In this document: positions 11,053 to 20,007 of the stretch, piece after piece
Layout of the letters: every line of letters begins with the position of its first letter
Numbering within the stretch: position 1 is the first letter of the stretch
NCBI GenBank assembly: GCA_963840805.1
Contig: CAWJAJ010000011.1
Location: 248,001-312,000, forward strand
Source of the DNA: CADEEN01 sp963840805
GTDB lineage: Bacteria > Pseudomonadota > Gammaproteobacteria > Burkholderiales > Burkholderiaceae_C
Reading direction: 5' to 3'
Length of the DNA: 64,000 nt
Notes under the pieces: generated by a model
The model's database searches: none
What the model was told of the DNA's origin: nothing
The model's input: only the letters and a program-made list of their open reading frames with translations
Translations under genes and position numbers: made by a program

Positions 11053-11540
11053 GCCGCGTTGCCACTCTTCAGGCCCCAGCGCTCGAGCGCGGCGTCGTCG
11101 GCGACACGGGCATCGACCCACTCGGCGCTGCCATCGGGCCGATGCTCCTTCTTCCAGAACGGCGCCTGCGTCTTCAGGTAGTCCATCAGGAACTGGCAGC
11201 CGGCAAACGCATCGCCGCGGTGCGCCGAAGCCACGACCACGAGCACGATCTGGTCCCGCGGCGCCAGCGCGCCGACACGGTGGACCACGCGCGCGGCGCG
11301 GAGGTCGAAACGCTGCAGCGCGGCGTCGATCATCGCTTCGATCGCGCGCTCGGTCATGCCCGGGTAGTGCTCGAGCTCCATGCGCACGGTGTCGGCCGGG
11401 CCCGTGCCGCCACTGCGATCGCGCACGGTACCGATGAATGCGGCCACCGCGCCGACGCCCGCATCGGCCTCGCGCAGCGCCGCGATTTCGCGGCCGGCGT
11501 CGAAGTCTTCGTGCTGGATGCGAACGCGCGGCGGAGCCAT
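11049..11540 (-). CDS. moaE: Molybdopterin synthase catalytic subunit MoaE
   Basis: MoaE, with MoaD, inserts two sulfurs into cyclic pyranopterin monophosphate to form molybdopterin. The 163 residues show the family's GAVAAFIGTVRD start, the LEHYPGM stretch, RVGALAPRDQIVLVVVASAHRGDAF and the active-site KTQAPFWKKE lysines. It lies 14 bases after moaD in the moeA-moaD-moaE run. Confidence 0.95.
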   Translation of the reverse strand: MAPPRVRIQHEDFDAGREIAALREADAGVGAVAAFIGTVRDRSGGTGPADTVRMELEHYPGMTERAIEAMIDAALQRFDLRAARVVHRVGALAPRDQIVLVVVASAHRGDAFAGCQFLMDYLKTQAPFWKKEHRPDGSAEWVDARVADDAALERWGLKSGNAA

Positions 11541-11554
11541 CGCGGCATTGTGTC

Positions 11555-11806
11555 TCAGCCGCCAGTGACCGGCGGGAAGAACGCCACCTCGGCGCCGTCG
11601 TCGAGCCGCGCGGTTTCGTCGGCGAGCGCCTGGTTGACGGCGCAGCGCAGCGCACGTCCGCGCCGCAGCGCTTCGGCGTGTCGTGGACTCGTCGCGATCA
11701 GTTGATCGCGCAAGGCGCCGAGCGTGGCGCCGGCCGCCACCGGTACGACCTCCCGGGGCCCCAGCGCCTCGCGCAGCGCCGCGAAGTAGCGCACGGTGAC
11801 CTGCAT
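11555..11806 (-). CDS. moaD: Molybdopterin synthase sulfur carrier MoaD
   Basis: MoaD is the small ubiquitin-like sulfur carrier of molybdopterin synthase. The 83-residue protein has the beta-grasp pattern (VTVRYFAALREALG at the start, AVNQALADETARL, DGAEVAFFPPVTGG at the end). The C-terminal Gly-Gly that receives the thiocarboxylate is present. It lies 4 bases after moeA and just before moaE, so the two synthase subunits are cotranslated. Confidence 0.95.
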   Translation of the reverse strand: MQVTVRYFAALREALGPREVVPVAAGATLGALRDQLIATSPRHAEALRRGRALRCAVNQALADETARLDDGAEVAFFPPVTGG

Positions 11807-11810
11807 CGCC

Positions 11811-13070
11811 TCAGTTCCCGATCAACGCGGCCAGCGGCCGGTAGGCCACCAGGTCGCCATTGGCAATCGCGCGGCCCGCCGGGTTGTCGACGAGGCCCTC
11901 GGCCCAGACCACCGAAGTCAGCACGCCCGAACTCTGGTTGGCGAACAGATCGAGGCCGCCGGCCGCATTGCGGCGCACACGCAAAAACTCGCGCCGCAGG
12001 TCGGGGCGAGGCCAATCGAAATGCGCCTGCAGCGGCAAGGCCTCTGGCAGCGCGGCCGACATGCCCTGCATCACGCGCAGCACGGGCGCAACGGCAAGCA
12101 GGAAGGTGACGAAGCTCGAGACCGGATTCCCCGGCAGCCCGATGAAGAGCGCTTCACCGCCACCCGGGCGGCGCACGGCGCCGAACGCGAGCGGCTTGCC
12201 GGGTTTGATCGCGACCTGCCACAGCTCGATGCGACCCTCGGCGGCGACGGCCGGCCTGATGTGATCCTCCTCGCCGACCGACACCCCGCCGGAGCTGAGG
12301 ATCAGATCGTGCGCGGCCGCAGCGCGGTGCAATGCCTGGCGCGTCGCGTCCAGCCGATCGGGCACGATGCCCAGGTCACTGACCTCGCAGCCGGCGGCCT
12401 GCAGCAGCGCGCGCAGCGTGAAGCGATTCGAGTTGTAGATCGCACCCGGCGGCAGCCGCTCGGGCGCCACCGCGCCCGGCATCACCAGCTCGTCACCGGT
12501 GGAAAACAACGCCACCCGCGGGCGGCGGCAGACACTCAATGTCGCGGCGCCCACCCCCGCAGCCAGCCCGAGCGCCTGCGGCGTGAGCCGCGTGCCGCGC
12601 GCCAGCACGGTGGCCCCGCATCGCACGTCTTCGCCGCGCCGGCGGATCCATTGGCCTGGCTGGGGCACGGCATGGATCCGCACCGCGTCGTCGATCGCCT
12701 CGCACTGTTCCTGCATCACCACCGCATCGGCGCCCGGCGGCAGCTGCGCGCCGGTGAAGATCCGTGCCGCGGTGCCTGTCGCCAGCGGCACACCCACGCT
12801 GCCCGCCGGGATGCGCTGGCTGACCGGCAGCAGCACGCCCGCCCGCGACACGTCCGCGGCACGTAGCGCGTAACCGTCCATCGCCGTGTTGTCAGCCGGC
12901 GGCACATCGATGGCCGATACGACATCGGCCGCCAGCACGCGGCCCAGTGCATCGAACGTCGTGGCGACTTCGATCTCGCCGATGCGCGCCGCGGCGGCGC
13001 CCGTGGCGAGGCGCGCCAGCGCTTCGTCCAGGCTCAGCAGCGGTGGGCGCGACCGCGCGGCATCAGACAT
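11811..13070 (-). CDS. moeA: Molybdopterin molybdenumtransferase MoeA (first copy)
   Basis: MoeA inserts molybdate into adenylylated molybdopterin. The 419-residue protein has the MDGYA stretch (DNTAMDGYALR), a MoCF-binding domain with SGGVSVGEEDHIRP, and FIGLPGNPVSSFVTF. It starts inside the end of thrC (8-base overlap), so the Moco genes continue the threonine operon. A second moeA is at 28987-30273. Confidence 0.95.
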   Translation of the reverse strand: MSDAARSRPPLLSLDEALARLATGAAAARIGEIEVATTFDALGRVLAADVVSAIDVPPADNTAMDGYALRAADVSRAGVLLPVSQRIPAGSVGVPLATGTAARIFTGAQLPPGADAVVMQEQCEAIDDAVRIHAVPQPGQWIRRRGEDVRCGATVLARGTRLTPQALGLAAGVGAATLSVCRRPRVALFSTGDELVMPGAVAPERLPPGAIYNSNRFTLRALLQAAGCEVSDLGIVPDRLDATRQALHRAAAAHDLILSSGGVSVGEEDHIRPAVAAEGRIELWQVAIKPGKPLAFGAVRRPGGGEALFIGLPGNPVSSFVTFLLAVAPVLRVMQGMSAALPEALPLQAHFDWPRPDLRREFLRVRRNAAGGLDLFANQSSGVLTSVVWAEGLVDNPAGRAIANGDLVAYRPLAALIGN

Positions 13071-14469
13071 GGTCTTCGATGTAGCGCTTGACAGTGTCGG
13101 CCGCCGCCGGCAGTGCGCTGAAGCGCTTGGGCCGGTCTTCGATGCCCTCGAAGCCTCGCGGCCGCTCGGGATCGTGGCCGAGCGCCTCGCGGATGGTGGC
13201 CGCGAACTTGGCCGGCAATGCGGTTTCGAGCACCAGCAGCATCTGCCCCTCGCGGCGGTATTCCCGGCCGACCTTGAGGCCGTCGGCGGTGTGGGGATCG
13301 ATCACGAGGCCGAAGCGCTGCCAGGTGTCGCGGATCGTCGCCAGGCGGTCGGCGTGGGTGCTCTTGCCGGAGACGAAGCCGAAGCCGGCGATACGCGCGA
13401 ACTCATCGGCCGTGAGCGCGAACGCGCCGCGCGCGCGCAACTCTGCGTCGAACAGGCGCCGCGTGCGCTCGCCGTCGCGGCCGAGCAGGTCGAACACGAA
13501 ACGCTCGAAGTTGCTGGCCTTGGAGATGTCCATCGACGGGCTCGACGTCTCGTGGGTCTCGGCACCGGCCCGCGGGCGGTAGCTGCCGGCACGGAAGAAC
13601 TCGTCGAGCACGTCGTTCTCGTTGGTCGCGCAGACCAGGCGGTCGATCGGCAGCCCCATCATGCGTGCGATGTGGCCGGCGCAGATGTTGCCGAAATTGC
13701 CCGAAGGCACCGCGAAGCTCGCCGTCTCGTCGTTGCTGCGCGTGGCCTGGAAGTAGCCGGCGAAGTAGTACACGACCTGCGCCAGCAGGCGCGCCCAGTT
13801 GATCGAGTTGACGGTGCCGATGCGCAGCCGGCGCTTGAAGGCCAGGTCGTTGCTGACCGCCTTGACGATGTCCTGGCAGTCGTCGAACACGCCGTCGATC
13901 GCCAGGTTGTGGATGTTGGCATCCTGCAGGCTGAACATCTGCGCCTGCTGGAACGGGCTCATGCGGCCGTTCGGACTGAGCATGAAGACGCGGATGCCGC
14001 GCTTGCCGCGCATCGCGTACTCGGCCGCGCTGCCGGTGTCTCCCGAAGTCGCGCCGAGGATGTTGAGCGTCTCGCCGCGGCGCGCCAGCTCGTACTCGAA
14101 CAGCGCGCCGAGCAACTGCATCGCGAGGTCCTTGAAGGCCAACGTCGGCCCGTTGGACAAGGCCTCGAGCGCGACCCCCGGCTCCAGCGGCTTCAGCGGC
14201 ACGATCGCGTCGCTGCCGAACACCGTCGCGGTATAGGTCTTTCGGCACAGCGCGCGCAGGTCGTCGGGCGGAATGTCGTCGATGTAGAGCGACAGGACTT
14301 CGAAGGCCAGGTCGGCGTAGGGCAAGCCGCGCCAGCGTGCCAGCGTGACGCCGTCGATGCGCGGGTAGTGCGTCGGCAGGTACAGGCCGCCGTCGGGCGC
14401 CAGGCCTTCCAGCAGGATGTCGCAGAAGGCGCGCTCGGCGCAGTCGCCACGCGTACTGACGTATCGCAT
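13063..14469 (-). CDS. thrC: Threonine synthase ThrC
   Basis: ThrC is a PLP enzyme that turns O-phosphohomoserine into threonine. The 468 residues begin MRYVSTRG, typical of the long bacterial type. The PLP lysine lies in PTLAFKDLAMQLLG, and the phosphate-binding loop is GATSGDTGSAAEYA. ATG 14469 fits the family start; the sequence upstream is non-coding repeat. It follows hom with a 105-base gap that holds a palindromic repeat, and it overlaps moeA. Confidence 0.97.
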   Translation of the reverse strand: MRYVSTRGDCAERAFCDILLEGLAPDGGLYLPTHYPRIDGVTLARWRGLPYADLAFEVLSLYIDDIPPDDLRALCRKTYTATVFGSDAIVPLKPLEPGVALEALSNGPTLAFKDLAMQLLGALFEYELARRGETLNILGATSGDTGSAAEYAMRGKRGIRVFMLSPNGRMSPFQQAQMFSLQDANIHNLAIDGVFDDCQDIVKAVSNDLAFKRRLRIGTVNSINWARLLAQVVYYFAGYFQATRSNDETASFAVPSGNFGNICAGHIARMMGLPIDRLVCATNENDVLDEFFRAGSYRPRAGAETHETSSPSMDISKASNFERFVFDLLGRDGERTRRLFDAELRARGAFALTADEFARIAGFGFVSGKSTHADRLATIRDTWQRFGLVIDPHTADGLKVGREYRREGQMLLVLETALPAKFAATIREALGHDPERPRGFEGIEDRPKRFSALPAAADTVKRYIEDHV

Positions 14470-14518
14470 GCGCGCCTCAGCAGTCAAGCAGCCGCAGCGG
14501 AACTGGCTCTGCCAGGCC

Positions 14519-14571
14519 GCCGGCGGCGCCCCCTCGAGGGGGAGCGGCGAAGCCGCTTCGGGGGTGGGCAA
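14519..14571. repeat. GC-rich palindromic (REP-like) element between hom and thrC
   Basis: The element contains two perfect hairpins: CCCCCTCGAGGGGG (14529-14542) and GCGGCGAAGCCGC (14544-14556), then TTCGGGGGTGGGC. A related copy is near 39500. Such elements are common between genes in Burkholderiales and may affect mRNA stability or termination. Confidence 0.7.
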
Positions 14572-14574
14572 CAG

Positions 14575-15915
14575 TCACGCCAGCTCTTCCTTGCGGATGC
14601 TGACGATCGGCGCCAGCACCGTCGAAAGGGCCTGCATCTGCGCCAGCGCATCGCGCATGCGGCCCTCGACCGTGTCGTGCGTCAGGATGATCAGGTCGGT
14701 CTGGCGCTCGCCCTCGGCCGACTCACGTTGCAGCACGGCGTCGATCGAAATGCCCTGGTCGGCCAGGATGGTGGTGATCTTGGACAGCACGCCGGCCTCG
14801 TCGGCGACGACCAGGCGCAGGTAGAACGCGGTCACCACCTGCTCGATGGCCAGGATCGGCGTATCGGCCATCGCATCGGGCTGGAAGGCCAGATGCGGCA
14901 CGCGGTGGTCGGGATCGGCGGTGGCCAGGCGCGTGATGTCGACGAGGTCGGCCACCACCGCGCTGGCGGTCGGCTCGGCACCAGCGCCCTTGCCGTAGTA
15001 CAGCGTGGTGCCCACTGCATCGCCCTGCACCATCACCGCGTTCATGGCGCCCTCGACGTTGGCAATCAACCGCTTGGACGGCACCAGCGTCGGGTGCACG
15101 CGCAACTCGATCCCGTGCTCGCGGCGCTTGGTGATGCCCAGCAACTTGATGCGATAGCCGAGCTGCTCGGCGTAGCGGATGTCTACTGTCTGCAGCTTGG
15201 TGATGCCCTCGACGTAGGCCTTGGCGAACTGCACCGGCACGCCGAACGCGATCGCGCTCATGATGGTGGCCTTGTGCGCGGCGTCGATGCCTTCGATGTC
15301 GAAGGTCGGATCGGCCTCGGCATAACCCAGGCGCTGGGCTTCCTTCAGGACATCGCCGAAATCCAGGCCCTTGGCGCGCATCTCCGAAAGGATGAAGTTG
15401 GTGGTGCCGTTGATGATGCCGGCCACCCACTCGATGCGGTTGGCGGTCAGCCCCTCGCGCAACGCCTTGATGATCGGGATACCACCGGCCACCGCCGCTT
15501 CGAACGCGACCATCACGCCGCGCTCGCGAGCCGCCGCGAAGATCTCGTTGCCGTGCACCGCCAGCAAGGCCTTGTTGGCCGTCACCACATGCTTGCCCTG
15601 GGCGATCGCCTCGAGCACCAGCGTGCGCGCGATGCCGGTGCCGCCGATCAGCTCGACGACGATCTCGATGGCCGGATTGGCGATCACCTGGCGCGCATCG
15701 GCCACGACCTCGGCGGCATCGCCGACGATGGCCTTGGCGCGCGCCGTGTCGAGGTCGGCCACCATCGTGATGCGGATGCCGCGGCCGGCGCGACGCAGGA
15801 TCTCCTGCTGGTTTCGCGCCAGCACATGGAAGGTGCCCGAGCCGACGGTGCCGATGCCCAGCAGGCCGACCTGGATCGGTGTCATCGCCGTCGCGGCGTT
15901 TACGGATGTGTTCAC
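14575..15915 (-). CDS. hom: Homoserine dehydrogenase
   Basis: Hom reduces aspartate semialdehyde to homoserine, the branch step to threonine and methionine. The 446 residues have the nucleotide-binding start GLLGIGTVGSG, the VTANKALLAVHG motif, the GIINGTTNFIL stretch and the substrate motif GYAEADPTFDIEG. A C-terminal ACT domain (about 355-440, RLVVADEAGVLSKIT) suggests feedback control by threonine. The start overlaps the alaA stop by 4 bases (ATGA). Confidence 0.97.
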   Translation of the reverse strand: MNTSVNAATAMTPIQVGLLGIGTVGSGTFHVLARNQQEILRRAGRGIRITMVADLDTARAKAIVGDAAEVVADARQVIANPAIEIVVELIGGTGIARTLVLEAIAQGKHVVTANKALLAVHGNEIFAAARERGVMVAFEAAVAGGIPIIKALREGLTANRIEWVAGIINGTTNFILSEMRAKGLDFGDVLKEAQRLGYAEADPTFDIEGIDAAHKATIMSAIAFGVPVQFAKAYVEGITKLQTVDIRYAEQLGYRIKLLGITKRREHGIELRVHPTLVPSKRLIANVEGAMNAVMVQGDAVGTTLYYGKGAGAEPTASAVVADLVDITRLATADPDHRVPHLAFQPDAMADTPILAIEQVVTAFYLRLVVADEAGVLSKITTILADQGISIDAVLQRESAEGERQTDLIILTHDTVEGRMRDALAQMQALSTVLAPIVSIRKEELA

Positions 15916-17138
15916 GAGTGATGCCGTTTTCGGTAGTGGTCGAGGAAGCGGGCGATGCGGCCGATCGCCTCGGTCAGGTCATCGGAGTTGGGCAGGAAGA
16001 CGATGCGGAAGTGCTCGTTGTCGGGCACGTTGAAGCCCGAGCCTTGCACGATCAGCACCTTTTCCTCGGCCAGCAGCTCATAGGCGAACTCCTGGTCGTC
16101 CGCGATCGGGTACAGCTTCGGGTCGAGGCGCGGAAACATGTACAGCGCGGCCTTGGGCTTGACCACGCTGACGCCGGGGATCTGCGTCAACAGGTCGTAG
16201 GCCAGATCGCGCTGGCGACACAGCCGGCCGCTGGGCGCCACCAGGTCCTTGATGCTCTGGTAGCCACCGAGCGCGGTCTGGATCGCCAGTTGGCCCGGGG
16301 TGTTGGCGCACAGCCGCATCGAGGCCAGCATGTTCAGGCCCTCGATGTAGTCCTTGGCATGCCGCTTGTCGCCCGACACCACCATCCATCCGGCGCGGTA
16401 GCCGCAGGACCGGTAATTCTTGGACAGGCCATTGAAGGTCACGAACAGCACGTCGTCGGCCAGCGAGGCGATGCTGGTGTGGGTGTTGCCGTCGTACAGC
16501 GTCTTGTCGTAGATCTCGTCGGCGAACACGATCAGCTGGCGCGCCCGCGCGATCTCGACGATGCCCCGCAGCACGTCGTCCGAGTACAGCGCGCCGGTCG
16601 GGTTGTTGGGATTGATGACGACGATGGCCTTGGTGTTCGGCGTCAGCTTGCGGCGGATGTCATCGAGGTCCGGCAGCCAGCCCGCACCTTCATCGCAGCG
16701 GTAGTGCACCGGCGTGCCACCCGACAGCGAGACCACCGCGGTGTAGAGCGGGTAATCGGGCGACGGGATCAGCACCTCGTCCCCGGCGTCCAGCAGCGCG
16801 TTCATGCTCATCGCGATCAGTTCGGACGCACCGTTGCCGAGGTACACGTCATCGACCGTCACGCCGGCAATGTGCTTCTCCTGCGTGTAATGCACGACCG
16901 CCTTGCGCGGCGCGAACAGGCCCTTGCTGTCGGTGTAGCCCGCCGCATGGGGCACGTTGCGGATCATGTCCTGCACGATCTCGTCCGGCGGCTCGAGCCC
17001 GAACGCGGCGATGTTGCCGATGTTGAGCTTGATGATCTTGTGGCCCTCGTCCTCCATTTGACGGGCCTTGTCCAGCACCGGCCCACGGATGTCATACCCG
17101 ACATTGGCAAGCTTGCTGGACTTGAGAATGGGCTTCAA
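15912..17138 (-). CDS. alaA: AlaA-type pyridoxal-phosphate aminotransferase
   Basis: This is a 408-residue class I aminotransferase of the AlaA type, which makes alanine from pyruvate and glutamate. Marks are GYTDSKGLFAPRKAVV, NPNNPTGALY, FADEIYDK and the PLP lysine in SKNYRSCGYRAGW. The start codon is TTG (17138), supported by AGGAG 9 bases upstream. It heads the operon alaA-hom-thrC-moeA-moaD-moaE. A homologue next to hom is common in betaproteobacteria. Confidence 0.9.
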   Translation of the reverse strand: MKPILKSSKLANVGYDIRGPVLDKARQMEDEGHKIIKLNIGNIAAFGLEPPDEIVQDMIRNVPHAAGYTDSKGLFAPRKAVVHYTQEKHIAGVTVDDVYLGNGASELIAMSMNALLDAGDEVLIPSPDYPLYTAVVSLSGGTPVHYRCDEGAGWLPDLDDIRRKLTPNTKAIVVINPNNPTGALYSDDVLRGIVEIARARQLIVFADEIYDKTLYDGNTHTSIASLADDVLFVTFNGLSKNYRSCGYRAGWMVVSGDKRHAKDYIEGLNMLASMRLCANTPGQLAIQTALGGYQSIKDLVAPSGRLCRQRDLAYDLLTQIPGVSVVKPKAALYMFPRLDPKLYPIADDQEFAYELLAEEKVLIVQGSGFNVPDNEHFRIVFLPNSDDLTEAIGRIARFLDHYRKRHHS

Positions 17139-17177
17139 AGGAACACGCTCCTGGCGACGATGTTGCGCTGCGGAAAC

Positions 17178-17183
17178 TACAAT
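17178..17183 (+). promoter_or_regulatory. -10-like TACAAT before the Mth938-like gene
   Basis: TACAAT ends 10 bases before the ATG at 17194, and no Shine-Dalgarno is present. The 55-base gap to the divergent alaA must hold promoters for both directions. Confidence 0.45.
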
Positions 17184-17193
17184 TTAACCACGC

Positions 17194-17574
17194 ATGAAGT
17201 TCCAGCCCGACAGCCTTGCCGGCACCAACGCGATCTCGCGCCACGAGCGTGGCGCGGTCTGGGTCAACGGCATCCGCTGGGGGCACAGCGTGCTGGTGCC
17301 CTGGCGCGGCGAAGTGCGGGCGTGGCCTGCCGCGTCGCTCGACGCGCTTGCCACCGAGCACTTCTTGCAGGTGCTCGCACTGCGGCCCGAACTGGTCATC
17401 TTCGGCAGCGGCGAGCGGCTGCGTTTCATCGCGCCCGCGCTGTACCGCGCCCTCATCGACGCTCGGGTCGGATTCGAGACGATGGACACCGCCGCCGCCT
17501 GCCGCACCTACAACGTGCTGGCCGGTGAGGGGCGCTCCGTGATCGCTGCGCTGCTGGTGCCGGCAGCGGCGTGA
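17194..17574 (+). CDS. Mth938-like domain protein (DUF498 family)
   Basis: The 126-residue protein matches the Mth938-like/DUF498 family: VNGIRWGHSVLVPW, PELVIFGSGERLRF and a TYNVLAGEGRSVIAALLVP ending. Members include the mitochondrial complex I assembly factor NDUFAF3; the bacterial role is not settled. It is a small cytoplasmic protein without a signal peptide. It lies upstream of bcp in the same direction, 67 bases apart, with a separate -10-like box between them. Confidence 0.8.
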   Translation: MKFQPDSLAGTNAISRHERGAVWVNGIRWGHSVLVPWRGEVRAWPAASLDALATEHFLQVLALRPELVIFGSGERLRFIAPALYRALIDARVGFETMDTAAACRTYNVLAGEGRSVIAALLVPAAA

Positions 17575-17586
17575 CGCCGGCACCCG

Positions 17587-17592
17587 TATAAT
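17587..17592 (+). promoter_or_regulatory. TATAAT -10 box upstream of bcp
   Basis: A perfect TATAAT lies 49 bases before the bcp ATG. No good -35 hexamer is seen 16-18 bases upstream, so the promoter may depend on an activator or an extended element. Confidence 0.5.
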
Positions 17593-17641
17593 TGCGGGCT
17601 GCGCCTGCTGCGGCAGGTCACCACTGCAAATCGACGCCCCT

Positions 17642-18118
17642 ATGACGCCAGCCCTCAACAAACCCCTGCCGGAATTTGAAGCGCTCGCCACCAGCGGCGT
17701 GAAGATTACACCGCAAACCTTCCAGGGCCAGGCCGTGGTGCTGTATTTCTATCCGAAAGACAACACCCCCGGCTGCACCACCGAAGCGATGCAGTTTCGT
17801 GATCGTCACAAGGACTTCGTCAAGGCCGGCGCGCTGGTGCTCGGCGTGTCGCGCGACAACATGACATCGCACGAGAAGTTCAGTCAGAACCTCGAGCTGC
17901 CGTTCGAGCTGATCGCCGATACCGAAGAAAAGCTCTGTCACATGTTCGGCGTGGTCAAGAACAAGATCATGTACGGCAAGAAGGTCAAGGGCATCGAGCG
18001 CAGCACCTTCCTGATCGACGCCGCCGGCGTGTTGCGCGCCGAGTGGCGCGGCATCAAGGTGGCCGGCCATGTCGACGAGGTCCTGAAGGCCGTCAAGCTG
18101 CTGAAGAAGGCGGCCTGA
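17642..18118 (+). CDS. bcp: Thioredoxin-dependent thiol peroxidase (BCP/PrxQ)
   Basis: The 158-residue peroxiredoxin reduces peroxides, with thioredoxin as electron donor. The fold marks are VVLYFYPKDNTPGCTTEA and a LPFELIADTEEKLCHMFGV strand-helix. The peroxidatic cysteine is Cys45. The usual resolving cysteine five residues later is Met50 (CTTEAM), so this is a one-Cys variant unless another cysteine (such as that in KLCHMFG) takes part. It is probably cytoplasmic. Confidence 0.93.
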   Translation: MTPALNKPLPEFEALATSGVKITPQTFQGQAVVLYFYPKDNTPGCTTEAMQFRDRHKDFVKAGALVLGVSRDNMTSHEKFSQNLELPFELIADTEEKLCHMFGVVKNKIMYGKKVKGIERSTFLIDAAGVLRAEWRGIKVAGHVDEVLKAVKLLKKAA

Positions 18119-18262
18119 CCGACGCCCGGGCATGAGCCGTTGGCGCCCGCGAATTCGTTGGCTTCGCCCCTGTTGCGTGTCGCCTACATGGGCCTGGCGC
18201 TCGCGCCGCCAGTCGCATAATGCAGCCATGCCCGTGAGCCGAGCCGCGACGCGCATCCAATG

Positions 18263-18297
18263 AAAGCCGCACAGCCGACTGGGCGGCTTTTTTGTTT
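18263..18297 (+). terminator. Rho-independent terminator between bcp and the PhoH gene
   Basis: AAAGCCGC (18263-18270) pairs with GCGGCTTT (18283-18290), followed by a T-rich run. It lies 145 bases after bcp and only 34 bases before the PhoH-like ATG. It may end bcp transcription or a short RNA, or act as an attenuator. A weak -10-like CATAAT is at 18216-18221. Confidence 0.75.
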
Positions 18298-18330
18298 CTG
18301 ATCGTCCACTTCCACCCCCCGCCCTCCGCA

Positions 18331-19968
18331 ATGCCCCTGCCCAAACCGCCCGCACGCAAGGCCGCTTTCCTCACCCCCGCCGACTTCGAAGCCCAAGCCG
18401 CACCGAAGGCCGCACCCCGTGCCGGCAAGTCGCACGCCGCCGCAGAACCGTCCGGCGCCGTCCTCGATCTCTACGACAGTGGTGCCGCCATCGCTGCGGC
18501 TCGGCCCGTCGAGCGGCCACCGGCCACGCCACAACGCGTCCTGCTGACCCAGCCCAAGGCCCGCAAGCCGCGCAGCAGCGGGCCGGCCAAACTGTTCGTT
18601 CTCGACACCAACGTGCTGATGCACGACCCGACGTGCCTGTTCCGCTTCGAAGAGCACGACATCTACCTGCCGATGATCACGCTCGAAGAGCTCGACGGCC
18701 ACAAGAAGGGCATGAGCGAGGTTTCACGCAATGTGCGGCAGGTCAGCCGCGAACTCGACGCCTTGGCCGCCGATGGCCTGCGCGACCCCAAGGAAGGCAT
18801 CGCCCTGGCCAAGACCGGGCATCGCGAAGCCGGCGGCAAGCTGTTCTTCCAGACCACCTTCCTCGACGTCAAGCTGCCTGACGGCCTGCCGCAGGGCAAG
18901 GCCGACAACCAGATCCTCGGCGTGGTGATGAGCCTGCGCGAGCAACTGCCTGCACGCGAAGTGGTGTTGGTGTCCAAGGACATCAACATGCGCGTCAAGG
19001 CGCGTGCGCTGGGCCTCGCCGCGGAGGATTACTTCAACGACAAGACGCTCGAAGACGGCGACCTGCTCTACACCGGCGTGCTGCCGCTGCCGGCCGACTT
19101 CTGGGAACGCCATGGCAAGACGATGGAAAGCTGGCAGCAAGGCGGCCAGACGTTCTACCGCATCGCCGGCCCGCTGGTGCCCGCGCTGATGGTCAACCAG
19201 TTCGTCTACCTCGAGACGCCGGGCGCCGCACCGCTCTATGCGCGGGTGACCGAGATCACCGGCAAGACCGCGGTGTTGAAGACGTTGAAGGAATACACCC
19301 ACCAGAAGAACGCCGTCTGGGGCGTGACCGCACGCAACCGCGAGCAGAACTTTGCGCTCAACCTGTTGATGGATCCGGAGTGCGACTTCATCACGCTGAC
19401 CGGCACGGCCGGGACCGGCAAGACGCTGATGACGCTGGCCGCGGGCCTGGCCCAGGTGATGGACGACCGTCGCTACAGCGAGATCATCGTCACCCGCGTG
19501 ACGGTGCCTGTCGGCGAGGACATCGGCTTCCTGCCCGGCACCGAAGAAGAGAAGATGGGCCCGTGGATGGGTGCGCTCGACGACAACCTCGAGGTGCTGT
19601 CGCGCACCGATGCCGGCGCCGGCGAGTGGGGTCGTGCGGCGACCAACGACCTGGTGCGCAGCAAGGTCAAGGTCAAGAGCCTGAACTTCATGCGCGGGCG
19701 CACCTTCCTCAACAAGTTCGTGCTGATCGACGAAGCGCAGAACCTCACGCCCAAGCAGATGAAGACGCTGATCACGCGTGCCGGCCCGGGCACCAAGATC
19801 GTCTGCCTGGGCAACCTGGCGCAGATCGACACGCCCTACCTGACCGAGGGCAGCTCGGGCTTGACCTACGCCGTCGACCGCTTCAAGGGCTGGCCGCACG
19901 GCGGCCACGTGATGCTGGCGCGCGGCGAGCGGTCGCGGCTGGCGGACTTCGCGAGCGAAGTCCTCTGA
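18331..19968 (+). CDS. PIN-domain and PhoH-domain ATPase (PhoH2/YlaK type)
   Basis: The 545 residues join an N-terminal PIN nuclease domain (KLFVLDTNVLMHDP, LPMITLEELDGHKKG, with conserved Asp and Glu) to a C-terminal PhoH ATPase domain (Walker A GTAGTGKTLMTLA, Walker B FVLIDEAQNLTPKQMK). Proteins of this build act as ATP-driven RNA helicase-ribonucleases in mycobacteria; the role here is inferred. ATG 18331 was chosen over an upstream in-frame ATG because that would overlap the terminator hairpin. The stop faces the S8 peptidase stop 39 bases away. Confidence 0.92.
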   Translation: MPLPKPPARKAAFLTPADFEAQAAPKAAPRAGKSHAAAEPSGAVLDLYDSGAAIAAARPVERPPATPQRVLLTQPKARKPRSSGPAKLFVLDTNVLMHDPTCLFRFEEHDIYLPMITLEELDGHKKGMSEVSRNVRQVSRELDALAADGLRDPKEGIALAKTGHREAGGKLFFQTTFLDVKLPDGLPQGKADNQILGVVMSLREQLPAREVVLVSKDINMRVKARALGLAAEDYFNDKTLEDGDLLYTGVLPLPADFWERHGKTMESWQQGGQTFYRIAGPLVPALMVNQFVYLETPGAAPLYARVTEITGKTAVLKTLKEYTHQKNAVWGVTARNREQNFALNLLMDPECDFITLTGTAGTGKTLMTLAAGLAQVMDDRRYSEIIVTRVTVPVGEDIGFLPGTEEEKMGPWMGALDDNLEVLSRTDAGAGEWGRAATNDLVRSKVKVKSLNFMRGRTFLNKFVLIDEAQNLTPKQMKTLITRAGPGTKIVCLGNLAQIDTPYLTEGSSGLTYAVDRFKGWPHGGHVMLARGERSRLADFASEVL

Positions 19969-20007
19969 GGCGCCACGCCAGGGCCGCCGCTGCAGCGCGG
20001 CTTCGGC

